Made by a program: the position numbers and the translations under genes
The notes under the pieces: generated by a model
The model's database searches: none
The model's input: the letters and a program-made list of their open reading frames with translations, nothing else
What the model was told of the DNA's origin: nothing
In this document: positions 8,512 through 17,032 of the stretch, one piece after another
Layout: each line of letters begins with the position of its first letter
How positions within the stretch are numbered: the stretch's first letter is position 1
Assembly (NCBI GenBank): GCA_016197205.1
Contig: JACPWG010000144.1
Coordinates: 86,532 to 150,531 of the forward strand
Origin: Planctomycetota bacterium
GTDB lineage: Bacteria > Planctomycetota > MHYJ01 > WSZJ01 > JACPWG01
Reading direction: 5' to 3'
DNA: 64,000 nt

Positions 8512-8637
8512 CTGCTCCCGCCGAGCCAATCCTCCTTGATTTGCCGCGCCGTCCGTGTACACTGGTCCCCCCTCGTGCACAGCAACGGCCCGCGACGGGG
8601 CGGCCATTCTCCACCAGAACCACCGGGACGACCGGCC

Positions 8638-9732
8638 ATGCTCTACGAGTTCGCTCTCCGGCCCCTCCTCTTCGCGCTTTTCTCCGATCCCGAGGCCGTC
8701 CACCGGCGCGTCTGCCGGCTTGGCACCTCGCTGGCCACGTCCCCGTTCTGGCGCGAACGCATCCGCTCGTGGTACGACTTCCGCGACCCGCGCCTCGAGA
8801 CGTCGGTCTGCGGGCTGCGCTTCGCCAACCCCGTCGGCCTCGCGGCCGGGTTCGACAAGAACGCCGAGCTGGTGGACTTCCTCCCGGCCCTCGGCCTCGG
8901 CTTCGTCGAGGTCGGCTCGGCCACGAATCGCCCGAGCGCGGGTAACCCGAGCCCCCGGCTCTTCCGCCTCCCGGACGACGAGGCCCTCCTCAATCGGCTC
9001 GGCCTCAACAACGACGGGGCCGAGGCCATCGCCGCCCGACTCGCAGGCCGCAGCTTCGGCTTTCGCGTCGGCGTGAACATCGCGAAGACCCACGACGACT
9101 CGATCGTGGGTCTCGCTGCCTTCGAGGACATGCGCTCGTCGTACCGCCGCCTCGCCGGAGTCGGCGACTTCCACGTCTTCAACGTGAGCTGCCCGAACAC
9201 CGCCGACGGTCGGACGTTCGAAAACCGGGAAGCGATCGCCGAGCTGCTCGCCGGCCTCCAGCCGACGCGCCCGCTTTTTCTGAAAATCTCGCCCGACCTC
9301 GAACAGGCGGAGCTCGAGGGCATCCTGGAGGCCTGCGAAGGACGCCCGGTGAGCGGCTTCGTCCTGACCAACACCACCACGCGCCGCGCGGGCCTGCGCT
9401 CGGCCCCCGCGGAGGTCGCCGCCTGCGGGCGCGGTGGGCTCTCCGGCCGGCCGTTGCGCGAAGCCGCGCTCCGCACGCTCGCCCGCGTCCATGCGCTCTC
9501 GCGCGGCCGATACGCGCTCATCGGCGTGGGCGGCATCGACGGGCCCGACTCCGCCTATGAGCGGCTCAAGGCCGGCGCTTCCCTCCTCGAGGCGTACTCG
9601 GGCTTCGTCTACAAGGGGCCGGGCCTCGCCCGCGACATCAACGAAGGGCTCCTGGAACGGCTCGAGAAGGACGGACTCCGCTCGGTCGCCGATGCCGTCG
9701 GCGTCGAAGCCGCTTCGCATGCGCGATCCTAG
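8638..9732 (+). CDS. pyrD: Dihydroorotate dehydrogenase, class-2 type with Cys at the base position
   Basis: Membrane-associated quinone-dependent type by architecture: N-terminal helix FALRPLLFALFSDPEAVHRR (~5-24), then the flavin barrel with GLAAGFDKNAELV, VEVGSATNRPSAGNPSPR and NRLGLNNDG. It converts dihydroorotate to orotate in de novo pyrimidine synthesis. 364 aa, normal for class 2. The catalytic-loop motif reads FNVSCPNTADG, with Cys185 where class-2 enzymes such as E. coli PyrD have Ser; Cys there is a class-1 trait. GVGGIDGPDSAYERLKAGASLLEAYSGFVYKGPG completes the phosphate-binding site. ATG 8638 is chosen because homology begins there; the longer frame from 8536 has no family match. 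Confidence 0.92.
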   Translation: MLYEFALRPLLFALFSDPEAVHRRVCRLGTSLATSPFWRERIRSWYDFRDPRLETSVCGLRFANPVGLAAGFDKNAELVDFLPALGLGFVEVGSATNRPSAGNPSPRLFRLPDDEALLNRLGLNNDGAEAIAARLAGRSFGFRVGVNIAKTHDDSIVGLAAFEDMRSSYRRLAGVGDFHVFNVSCPNTADGRTFENREAIAELLAGLQPTRPLFLKISPDLEQAELEGILEACEGRPVSGFVLTNTTTRRAGLRSAPAEVAACGRGGLSGRPLREAALRTLARVHALSRGRYALIGVGGIDGPDSAYERLKAGASLLEAYSGFVYKGPGLARDINEGLLERLEKDGLRSVADAVGVEAASHARS

Positions 9733-9770
9733 CTGCTAAGGTAAATACCGTATACCACCGGAGGTCGATC

Positions 9771-11507
9771 ATGTCCCAGTCGCTACCGATGAGCGCCGCC
9801 GCGGCGAGCCGGGCGGAGACCGTACGCGCGGAGATGGACCGCTCCCTCGCCACGCTCAAAGAATCCGCGCAGCGGTATGCGCGCCTGTCGGTCGCCGACC
9901 GGCTCACGCTCTTGCGCGGCTGCGTCTCGGGCATCGAGGCCGTCGCGCGCGAGTGGGTCGTCGAGGGATGCCGCGCGAAGGGCCTCGACCCCGATTCGCC
10001 CGGCGCGGGCGAGGAGTGGCTCGTCGGGCCGGTCATCACGCTCCGCAACGTCCGCCTCCTCATCGAGAGCCTGGAGGAAATCCGCGTCCACGGCCGCCCG
10101 CGCCTCGGCCAGGGCGTGCGCACGCGGCCGGACGGACGCGTCGAGGTCGACGTCTTCCCCACGAACGCCATGGAAGCGGCCCTTTTCGCGGGGTTCAAGG
10201 CACACTTGCTGCTCCAGCCCGGCGTCGACGCACGCGCCGCACGCGAGCGGCAGGCGGAGTTCTACCAGCGCCGCGACCCGGCGGGCTCGGTTTCCCTCGT
10301 CCTCGGCGCGGGCAACGTCTCCAGCATCCCCCCGATGGATGCGTTCTACAAGCTCTTCGTCGAAGGCAAGGTCTGCCTCCTCAAGATGAATCCCGTCAAC
10401 GAATGGGTCGGCCCGATTCTTGAGCGTGCCCTCGCGCCCCTCGTCTCCGCGGGCTACCTGCGCTTCGCCTACGGCGGCGCGGAGACGGGCACGTACCTTG
10501 TCAACCACGACGCGGTCGACGACGTGCACATCACCGGCTCGGACCGGACGCACGACTTCATCGTCTGGGGCCCGCCGGGTCCCGAGCGCGAACGCCGGAA
10601 GCGCGAGAACGACCCCCTCTTGAAGAAACGGATCACGTCGGAGCTGGGCAACGTGAGCCCCGTCGCGATCGTCCCCGGCGTGTACTCCGACTCGCAGCTT
10701 TGGTTCCAGGCGCGCAACGTCGCCACGATGGTCGGGAACAACGGTTCCTTCAACTGCAACGCCGCGAAGATTCTCGTCACGTCGAAGTCGTGGCCGCAGC
10801 GCGCGGCGTTCCTGGACAGGGTGCGCAAGGCCCTCGGCGAGACCCCGCTCCGCAAGGCCTACTACCCGGGCGCGAGCGAACGCTACGAGTCGCTGCTCGC
10901 GGGCCACGCGCAGGTGGAGAAGTTCGGCGCACCGGCCGCGGGGCAGCTCGCCTGGGCCTTCGTGCCCGGCCTGGACGCGGAGAGCCGGACGGAGCGTCTC
11001 TACGAAGTCGAGCCTTTCTGCGGGATCCTGTCCGAAGTGCCGCTCGCCGCCGCGGACCCGGTGGAGTTCCTGCGGGCCGCGACTCTGTTCATGAACGATC
11101 GCCTCTGGGGCACGCTGAACGCGGCGATCGTGATCGCGCCGCGAGACGAGCGGGACGCGACGATCGCCGTCGCGCTTGATCGTGCGATCGTGGACCTGCG
11201 CTACGGGTCGGTCGCCGTCAACCACTGGCCGGCGCTGGCCTACGCCCTCGTGACGCCGGCCTGGGGAGGTCACCCGAGCGGCACGTTGGCGGACCCCAAG
11301 AGCGGTCTCGGCTGGGTGCACAACAGCTTCATGGTGGACGGCATCGAGAAGTCGGTCGTGCGCGGACCGATCACCGTCTTCCCGAAGCCTGCGTGGTTCG
11401 TCGACAACCGCCAGACGCACCGGCTCGGCGAGCGGCTGCTGGCCTTCGAGGCGAGCCCGAGCTGGCTGAAGATCCCGGCGCTGGCGCTTACGTCGCTGCG
11501 GGGGTAG
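9771..11507 (+). CDS. Aldehyde dehydrogenase superfamily protein
   Basis: 578 aa. The NAD(P)-dependent aldehyde dehydrogenase fold is recognised from VLGAGNVSSIPPMD (~180), VDDVHITGSDRTHD (~255), SELGNVSPVAIVPG (catalytic Glu region, ~295), the Cys nucleophile in NNGSFNCNAAK (~328) and EVEPFCGILSEV (~415). It is longer and more divergent than betaine- or succinate-semialdehyde enzymes. The closest visible resemblance is to acyl-CoA-reductase-like members; substrate not inferable. Start ATG has GGAGG 6 bases upstream. It follows pyrD by 38 bp but the product suggests no direct metabolic link. Confidence 0.85.
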   Translation: MSQSLPMSAAAASRAETVRAEMDRSLATLKESAQRYARLSVADRLTLLRGCVSGIEAVAREWVVEGCRAKGLDPDSPGAGEEWLVGPVITLRNVRLLIESLEEIRVHGRPRLGQGVRTRPDGRVEVDVFPTNAMEAALFAGFKAHLLLQPGVDARAARERQAEFYQRRDPAGSVSLVLGAGNVSSIPPMDAFYKLFVEGKVCLLKMNPVNEWVGPILERALAPLVSAGYLRFAYGGAETGTYLVNHDAVDDVHITGSDRTHDFIVWGPPGPERERRKRENDPLLKKRITSELGNVSPVAIVPGVYSDSQLWFQARNVATMVGNNGSFNCNAAKILVTSKSWPQRAAFLDRVRKALGETPLRKAYYPGASERYESLLAGHAQVEKFGAPAAGQLAWAFVPGLDAESRTERLYEVEPFCGILSEVPLAAADPVEFLRAATLFMNDRLWGTLNAAIVIAPRDERDATIAVALDRAIVDLRYGSVAVNHWPALAYALVTPAWGGHPSGTLADPKSGLGWVHNSFMVDGIEKSVVRGPITVFPKPAWFVDNRQTHRLGERLLAFEASPSWLKIPALALTSLRG

Positions 11508-11643
11508 GCGTGCGGCCTTGTCCCCCCGTGTGAGAGGGAATTGTCGCTTGACTTGCGTGACGCGGTGCGTTAAACTTCCGCGCTTCGCGCTTCCAATCCC
11601 GGGGCCTTTGCGCCCCGCTCCCGCCGGCACAAAGAGGTTCATC

Positions 11644-12852
11644 ATGCGTTCGGTCGCCCCCGCCCCCTTGCGCTCCCGCGTCTCTTCCGGCGTCGGACTT
11701 CTCGCTCTCGCCGTCGCATTCGCCGTACTGGCCGGGTCGGCCCCGAGCGCCGAGGCCTCGCACTCGACCTTCAGCTATGAGACCCATTTCGTCACGACCT
11801 CCGACGGGTGGGAGTTGGCGCTCACGCGGCTCAAGCCCTCCCCGATGAAGGAAGGCCGCGAGCCGGTCCTCATGCTCCACGGCTTCATCGAAAACCACCG
11901 CATCTACGACCTCGACGCGACCCGCAGCCTCGCGCGCTACATGGCCCTCCGCGGCCTCGACTGCTGGATCCTCGACTTCCGCGGCGGCGGGCTTTCCGGC
12001 GCGCCCAGCGCCACCGACCTCACCGGCTGGACCTATTCCGTGGACGACCTGATTCACAAGGACGTCCCGACCGCCGTCGATTACGTCCTCGCGGCGACCG
12101 GCCGCCCGAAGCTCTTCCTCATGGGCCACAGCATGGGCGGCCTCGCGACGTACGCGTACTGTGAGACCGAAACGCAGTCGAAGATCCGCGGCATCGTCAC
12201 GCTCTCCGGCGCGGGCAAGATGGGACCGGCGCCCTCCCAGACTCCGCTCACGCAGGCGCAGTTCCTCCTCACCGGCGCGGCCGAGTCCTCCCTGCCCTGG
12301 AACGGTCCCTTCCCGATGAAGGCGACCGCGCAGGACCTGCTCATCAACCCGAACGCCTGGGTCGTTTTCGGCCCGCTCCTCATCGGCGACATCGGCTCGA
12401 CCGTCTGGGACACCGAGAACATGACCCCGCTGCTCATCCACAAGATGCTGCAGCATGCGGTCGACAACATCGGCATGAACGTCGTGAAGCAGTTCCTGCG
12501 CTGGTACAAAGACGCGAATTGCTACACGTACGGCCCCTCCCCCTTCCGCGCCTGTCCGCAGCACTCGAGTTGGTACGACTCCCACGGGTTCTACAGCTAC
12601 ACCGACCACCTCTCCGCGGTCACCGTCCCCGCCCTCCTCCTCGCCGGCGGCTCCGACCAGGTCGTGCCCAAGGAAAACGTCCAGTGGATCCACGACCACC
12701 TGGGCAGCGCCGACAAGACGATCAAGGTCCTGTCGAAGGCCAACGGCTACGTCGTCAACATCGGCCACGAGGACATCCTCGTCGGCAAGTATTCGCCGCA
12801 GATCGTCTACCCGCTCGTGACGACCTGGGTGAAGTCGCGGGCGTCGCACTAG
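11644..12852 (+). CDS. Secreted alpha/beta hydrolase (lipase-like)
   Basis: 402 aa with a long signal peptide (hydrophobic LLALAVAFAVLAGSAPSAEA, cleavage near residue 39). The mature part is an alpha/beta-hydrolase. The oxyanion region VLMLHGFIENHR is near residue 78 and the nucleophile elbow GHSMGG near 160. The acid is likely Asp in LLLAGGSDQVVP (~338) and the His is in NIGHEDI (~374). Arrangement resembles acid-lipase/AB-hydrolase esterases; substrate unknown. ATG 11644 is preferred over the frame opening at 11518 because AAAGAGG precedes it and the signal peptide begins there. Confidence 0.85.
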   Translation: MRSVAPAPLRSRVSSGVGLLALAVAFAVLAGSAPSAEASHSTFSYETHFVTTSDGWELALTRLKPSPMKEGREPVLMLHGFIENHRIYDLDATRSLARYMALRGLDCWILDFRGGGLSGAPSATDLTGWTYSVDDLIHKDVPTAVDYVLAATGRPKLFLMGHSMGGLATYAYCETETQSKIRGIVTLSGAGKMGPAPSQTPLTQAQFLLTGAAESSLPWNGPFPMKATAQDLLINPNAWVVFGPLLIGDIGSTVWDTENMTPLLIHKMLQHAVDNIGMNVVKQFLRWYKDANCYTYGPSPFRACPQHSSWYDSHGFYSYTDHLSAVTVPALLLAGGSDQVVPKENVQWIHDHLGSADKTIKVLSKANGYVVNIGHEDILVGKYSPQIVYPLVTTWVKSRASH

Positions 12853-12879
12853 CGACCCGTTGACGAAGTCCAGGCACGA

Positions 12880-12957
12880 TGCCTGGGGGCGCGGGCCTCT
12901 CCTTCGCTCGCTCCATGCGAGCTACGGAGCGCAGGCCGGCCCGCGCGAACGGCCACA
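12880..12957. repeat. GC-rich hairpin repeat, family CCTGGGGGCGCGGGC (copy 2)
   Basis: Opens ATGCCTGGGGGCGCGGGC and closes GCCCGCGCGAACGGCCAC, words shared with 4288-4330, with a longer GC-rich loop. It lies just downstream of the hydrolase gene. No T-run; role unknown. Confidence 0.5.
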
Positions 12958-13090
12958 TGAACTGCGACCTGCCGTGACTCGCAACTTCGCGGATCGCTCA
13001 GCCGCATGCACCCCCGCTGCGCCCGCGCCCGACCCGCGACCTCCCACCCGCAGCCCGCCAAACCCCGCCGGCCGGCCGTTCCCTCTCCCG

Positions 13091-14035
13091 TCAGCGGCGC
13101 TCGCGCAGGACTCCCGTCCGCGGCCATTCGAACTCGTAGTGTTCTCCGCTACCGCGAAACGGGCCGCCGTCCACTTCCCGCTCGTCGCTGGATGCCTGCC
13201 ATGGCTGTAGCGTCGCAGAATCCGTCACGACCTTCAGATGCAAGCGGGTCGCCTTCGCCGGAGGGGAACCCGCGAGCGGGGCGGCGTCCCCCCCCTCCTC
13301 GGCGGTCGGCGGTGCATCCGGCGGCACGATCATCTCAGCCTCGAGGCGGATCGCGCCGTCGCGGACCGGGTCTGGCCCGAGGTGGCGATCATGAACCGTC
13401 GCCACTCTTTCGGCGCCGTCCAGACCCGGCAACCGAGCCTCCCGATCACACGTCTCACCGGCGCGCATGCGCAGGCCGACCCAGGCACCGACCCAACAAT
13501 CCCACTTTCGACGCACAGAGCGCTCGATGATCCGAAGTCCGCGCTTGGAGTGCATGCGCCTCGCGAGGACTTCCCGCCGATCGGCGCCAGTCTCTGTGAT
13601 CGCGCATGCGCCGACCCAGCGGTCAACCACGTCCGAAGCGATTTGGGCCCCGCCGAACCCACCCTCCGGGGAAACGCGGAAGGCCGGAAATGAGGCGTAC
13701 ATGGACTCGAAGATCGGCGCGACTTTTTTCTTGAAATCTCGCCACTCGGAGTCCAGCCCCCAATGCTCGTCCGGCAGCCTCATGAGTCGAGCCTCGTCCA
13801 GCCGGCAGTCAAACCCGATCCCGGGGCGTGGCTCCACCAGGAACGCGTACCGCATGCCCCAAACGCTGCAGCCGCCGCAGTCTGCCTCGCGGATAATCAC
13901 ACGGGCGGCCTGCGGGCAACGAAAGGTGAGGGCTTCGGAATCCGTGGGGGGCTCGCCACCCAACCGGATCGATCCGAGGAGGAGAACGACGACCGCGCGG
14001 GTAGCGGTTCCAATCCTTCCGGCAAGAGAGCGCAT
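13091..14035 (-). CDS. Hypothetical secreted protein
   Basis: 314 aa, family not recognised. The N-terminus (RIGTATRAVVVLLLGSIRLG) looks like a signal peptide or anchor. The mature part has several Cys, including DCGGC near residue 52, and Trp-rich segments (DEHWGLDSEWRDFKKK; KWDCWVGAWVG). A low-complexity Pro/Ala/Glu stretch lies near 238-260, before a C-terminal charged domain. ATG 14035 has a close purine run (GGAAAGG). It stands alone, head-to-tail with the Uma2 gene 160 bp upstream. A real coding frame is supported by its length, signal sequence and composition; no function is proposed. Confidence 0.65.
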   Translation of the reverse strand: MRSLAGRIGTATRAVVVLLLGSIRLGGEPPTDSEALTFRCPQAARVIIREADCGGCSVWGMRYAFLVEPRPGIGFDCRLDEARLMRLPDEHWGLDSEWRDFKKKVAPIFESMYASFPAFRVSPEGGFGGAQIASDVVDRWVGACAITETGADRREVLARRMHSKRGLRIIERSVRRKWDCWVGAWVGLRMRAGETCDREARLPGLDGAERVATVHDRHLGPDPVRDGAIRLEAEMIVPPDAPPTAEEGGDAAPLAGSPPAKATRLHLKVVTDSATLQPWQASSDEREVDGGPFRGSGEHYEFEWPRTGVLRERR

Positions 14036-14195
14036 GGCCTTTCCGTTCTAGCTCGAATTCCAACCGCTCTCGCGGCAGTCCGGCAGGACGCTTCGGCACG
14101 ATCCTCCGCACAGTCGCACAGGCAGAGGGGCTGTCTGCGTCTGCCGGCGGGACTGCCGCGAGCTACGGGGACAGTCCGCGGCGGCTATGAGCGGT

Positions 14196-14822
14196 CTACG
14201 GCAGCAGGTCCTTCACGGGAATGCGCGCGATTTCACGGCCGTCGAGGATGACCGGCACCATGTCCTCCCGGCCATGCTCGGCGCGTACGCGGTAATTCGG
14301 CGCTGGGCCAGGCCCGGTCGGGCCCGTGTAGACTTCCAAGCGATTGTCGACGAGACTGAGTAGCCAGTAGATCGAAATGCCGGCGCGAGCATAAAGACGC
14401 ATCTTGAAGTTGCGATCTCGCTCGATCGATGCCTCGGCCACCTCCACCACCACCCCAACATCCTCCGGCCCGGGATGCCGGTCGAGGTACATGCGAGTGT
14501 CTCCGCGAATGACGGAAACGTCGGGCTCAGGCTCGCTGTCCTGGGTCGTGATCGGCTCCTGCGAGTCCACGTACCAGCCTGCGGGCACAACGCGCTCCAG
14601 CGCCGCACGGACCAGTCGGGTTGCCGCCCGATGCGCAGGGTTCTTGCCCATTTTCGCCACCAACCAACCTTCAAGGAGTTCGACCGGGTCATTTTCCGTG
14701 AGAATGCCGGCTCGCAGCATTTGGTGGAACTGCTCGACACGAAGCGGCCACACGGGTGCAGGTGGGACACTCGCGGACGGGGAAACGCTTGAACACGAGG
14801 GACCGACAGCCTCTTCGTTCAT
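14196..14822 (-). CDS. Uma2 family (DUF820) putative restriction-endonuclease-fold protein
   Basis: 208 aa. PD-(D/E)XK-fold family often present in many copies in cyanobacteria and planctomycetes. Family landmarks: RVEQFHQMLRAGILTENDPVELLEG near the N-terminus, EPEPDVSVI with the first acidic residue (~125), VVVEVAEASIERDR carrying the E-V-(A) motif and FKMRLYARAGISIYWL with the Lys (~150-172), and a C-terminal RIPVKDLLP. Start 14822 (MNEEAV) is preferred: GGAG lies 9 bases upstream, whereas the ATGs at 14837 and 14849 have no site. Biological role of the family is not established. Confidence 0.88.
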   Translation of the reverse strand: MNEEAVGPSCSSVSPSASVPPAPVWPLRVEQFHQMLRAGILTENDPVELLEGWLVAKMGKNPAHRAATRLVRAALERVVPAGWYVDSQEPITTQDSEPEPDVSVIRGDTRMYLDRHPGPEDVGVVVEVAEASIERDRNFKMRLYARAGISIYWLLSLVDNRLEVYTGPTGPGPAPNYRVRAEHGREDMVPVILDGREIARIPVKDLLP

Positions 14823-15482
14823 GGCGGTTGACTCCATGGAACAACGCATGCGCGAGTGGAGGTCGACTGAACGGAAGGGTGACTCTCGCTCGCCGACGGA
14901 AAGCCATCAAGATCTGTGGAAAGGCGCGCCGTCGCACTTGCGCCCGTGGTGAGTTACCGGCAGCATGGGGCCGTGCTTGGCGCATGCGCCGGCCCTCCCG
15001 AGGAAGGCGCTTGCCCCGGGCTGGGACTCGAGCCTTCGCCAAGCGGTTCCACGTTTGCGATTCTACCCGTCTGTACAGCCGCGAGCAAGGCCGGTCTTTT
15101 ATCGAGTTGCCTTGAGGAACCGTTTCGCCCGGATCCTGACGGAACCCGAGCCGGCCGTTCCTGCTGTCAGCCGGGGGATCCCAGGCGAATTCACTTTGGG
15201 GCTCCCCGCAGGTGCGGCGCGGCCGCACTTGAGATTGGTGAAAAATGAACCGGAATTGCGGGTGCGGCGGGCGGCGACGGCGGCAATCGAAACGCTCGAA
15301 GGAGCGCGCCGCTAGAGCCGGGTTTAGGAATGTCGGACACGGCCGGGCAGGCCGCTTGAGCGAAACGAGCACCGTGTGGTGGCTCGCGCGGGCCGGAGGC
15401 CCGCCCCCCCAGGAAGCGGGTTTGGATTGCGTCAACAGGGAACCAGAGACAGCGTCCGTTTCTCACCCTGCGGGGCCGCACG
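14823..15482. other. 660-bp gap without a confident gene
   Basis: No frame has convincing family features. A plus-strand stretch 15085-15315 (ending PELRVRRAATAAIETLEGARR) has codon use compatible with a gene fragment but no start with a ribosome site. The remainder is ordinary GC-rich intergenic sequence between two minus-strand genes. Confidence 0.4.
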
Positions 15483-16631
15483 CTACAATCGTCCACGCGG
15501 CCGGATTGGCCGGCGCATGGGTCGCCGGCCCCGCCGCGGGTCGCGCGCGACGACCGGATGCTTGTCGCGTATCGCGAGCTGTAGCAGCACCGCCCCCCGG
15601 TAGAACGCCACGCCCTGGTTCAGCCCCAGGACCCACCCCGCGCGGGTCGAGCGCACCTCCCCACCCGCCAGCGGCCGACCCCAGAGGTCCGATAATGTCG
15701 CCACCGCCATGCCGCGCTCGACGCGGTCCCCGGGCCGCACGCAGAAACGCACGATCCCGCTCTCCGGACAGCGCGGGTGCTCTTCACGGAGCAGCGCATA
15801 CGGCGGCGCCACGACGGGCACGCAGCGGATCGGGACCGGCTCGCCCGGGAGCGAACCCGCCCAGCGCAGCGCGTTCTCGACGCCCGCCACCCCCGCTTCG
15901 ACCGCCGCCGGGTCGGCGACGAGTCGCGCGCCCAGCTCCACGGTGATCGCCGGGATCCGCGCGCGGTTCAGCACGGCGCCCGCCACCGACCGTTGCAAGT
16001 CCCGCCCGATGTACCGCTCCACCCGCCACTCCCGCACCGCGGTAAGGCCGAACGCGCGGGCCAGCGCTTCCGTCCGCGCCAGGAGCCGCTCCGCCGCACG
16101 GTGTCCACGCGGCCCCTCGACGAGTACGCGGTCCACGATCACGTGGGGCAGGGACTGGATCCACGTGCAATGGAGGTCCAAGAGAACGTCCGCCGTCGCT
16201 CGGATCGAGTCGAACACCGTCGCGAAGAATTCCTCCTGCGGTCCCGGCGGCTCCGCGCCGGGCCCACGCCGCGCCCGCGAGTCCGGGAAGAGCCGGTTCG
16301 GATCCCGCTCCTCGTAGTAGGGCACGCGCGTGGCCACGCGCAGCCCCGCGGGATTCAGGCTCGGGACGACGACGACCATCCCCCGCAACCGGCTCGGAGC
16401 GAGCAGGCGCCGCACGCACTCGTGCGCGACGAGGACGCCGGTCACCTCGTCCCCGTGGATGTTCGCCGTGACCCAGACGGTCGGGCCGTCACGCCGGCCC
16501 AGCGCGACCACGATGGGGACGCGTTCTACGCCGCCGGTCGGGTGGCGCACGACGTTCAGGGCGCCGCGGACCACACAGCCCGCGCGCGGCGCAACGTCGC
16601 CGAAGCGGACGGACCCGGCACGCCATTCCAC
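15483..16631 (-). CDS. Succinylglutamate desuccinylase/aspartoacylase (AstE/AspA) family zinc hydrolase
   Basis: 382 aa from GTG 16631, which has AGGAG 6 bases upstream; the frame continues to 16793 without family match. M14-like zinc hydrolase. NIHGDEVTG supplies the HxxE zinc ligands (~72), LLDLHCTW the third ligand His (~160), and AITVELGARL the catalytic Glu (~240). The C-terminus has a biotinyl/lipoyl-like beta domain (SGIVRFCVRPGDRVERGMAVATL). Such proteins deacylate N-acyl amino acids or amides; the substrate here is unknown and there are no arginine-catabolism neighbours. The last ~20 residues are Arg/Pro-rich. Confidence 0.83.
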   Translation of the reverse strand: MEWRAGSVRFGDVAPRAGCVVRGALNVVRHPTGGVERVPIVVALGRRDGPTVWVTANIHGDEVTGVLVAHECVRRLLAPSRLRGMVVVVPSLNPAGLRVATRVPYYEERDPNRLFPDSRARRGPGAEPPGPQEEFFATVFDSIRATADVLLDLHCTWIQSLPHVIVDRVLVEGPRGHRAAERLLARTEALARAFGLTAVREWRVERYIGRDLQRSVAGAVLNRARIPAITVELGARLVADPAAVEAGVAGVENALRWAGSLPGEPVPIRCVPVVAPPYALLREEHPRCPESGIVRFCVRPGDRVERGMAVATLSDLWGRPLAGGEVRSTRAGWVLGLNQGVAFYRGAVLLQLAIRDKHPVVARDPRRGRRPMRRPIRPRGRL

Positions 16632-16787
16632 AGGCCGCTCCTGTGCCACGCTCCAGTTCCCGCTTCGGAGGCCGACTCTCGCCGGCGCGAGAACAGGGAC
16701 TGGCGCGCTCGGTTTCAAGAAGAACGGATAGGCAGGCCTCGCATCGCCGCCGACGTCGTGCAGGATCGATCCCGGGCATCGTGTCGT

Positions 16788-16808
16788 GGGCACGGCAACG
16801 CCGTGCCC
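16788..16808. repeat. Perfect short palindrome GGGCACGGC-GCCGTGCCC
   Basis: Hairpin of two 9-bp perfect arms around AAC, in the gap between the AstE-like gene and the transaldolase terminator. No T-run. Probably another intergenic hairpin of the kind seen throughout the window. Confidence 0.5.
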
Positions 16809-16851
16809 CTACGGCGGGCAGCCGGCATTTCCCCGGCTGGAGCAAGGCCAC

Positions 16852-16896
16852 AAAAAAAGAACGGCGGCCGGCGAGGTTGCCCCCGCCGGCCGCCGT
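16852..16896 (-). terminator. Rho-independent terminator downstream of transaldolase
   Basis: Perfect 13-bp stem (ACGGCGGCCGGCG at 16861-16873 with its complement at 16884-16896) followed on the minus strand by seven U (A-run 16852-16858). It lies 137 bp past the tal stop and is oriented to end that transcript. Confidence 0.85.
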
Positions 16897-17032
16897 GGTG
16901 GTGCACAGGAACCCCTGCCCGCGCTCGATCGCGCTTGCGACCGCGCCCAGGCCCGGGCCCTTGGCTTGAGTCTTCACCGCCGCTGTCCCGACCCGCTCGT
17001 CGCGATCGGGCGCCGGGCGAACTCGAGCCTTC

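Noticed and set aside
7345..9720. Long minus-strand open frame of 791 codons antisense to the FAD-subunit and pyrD genes
   Set aside because: Shadow frame typical of very high GC3 coding DNA; no family features, while both plus-strand genes are unmistakable.
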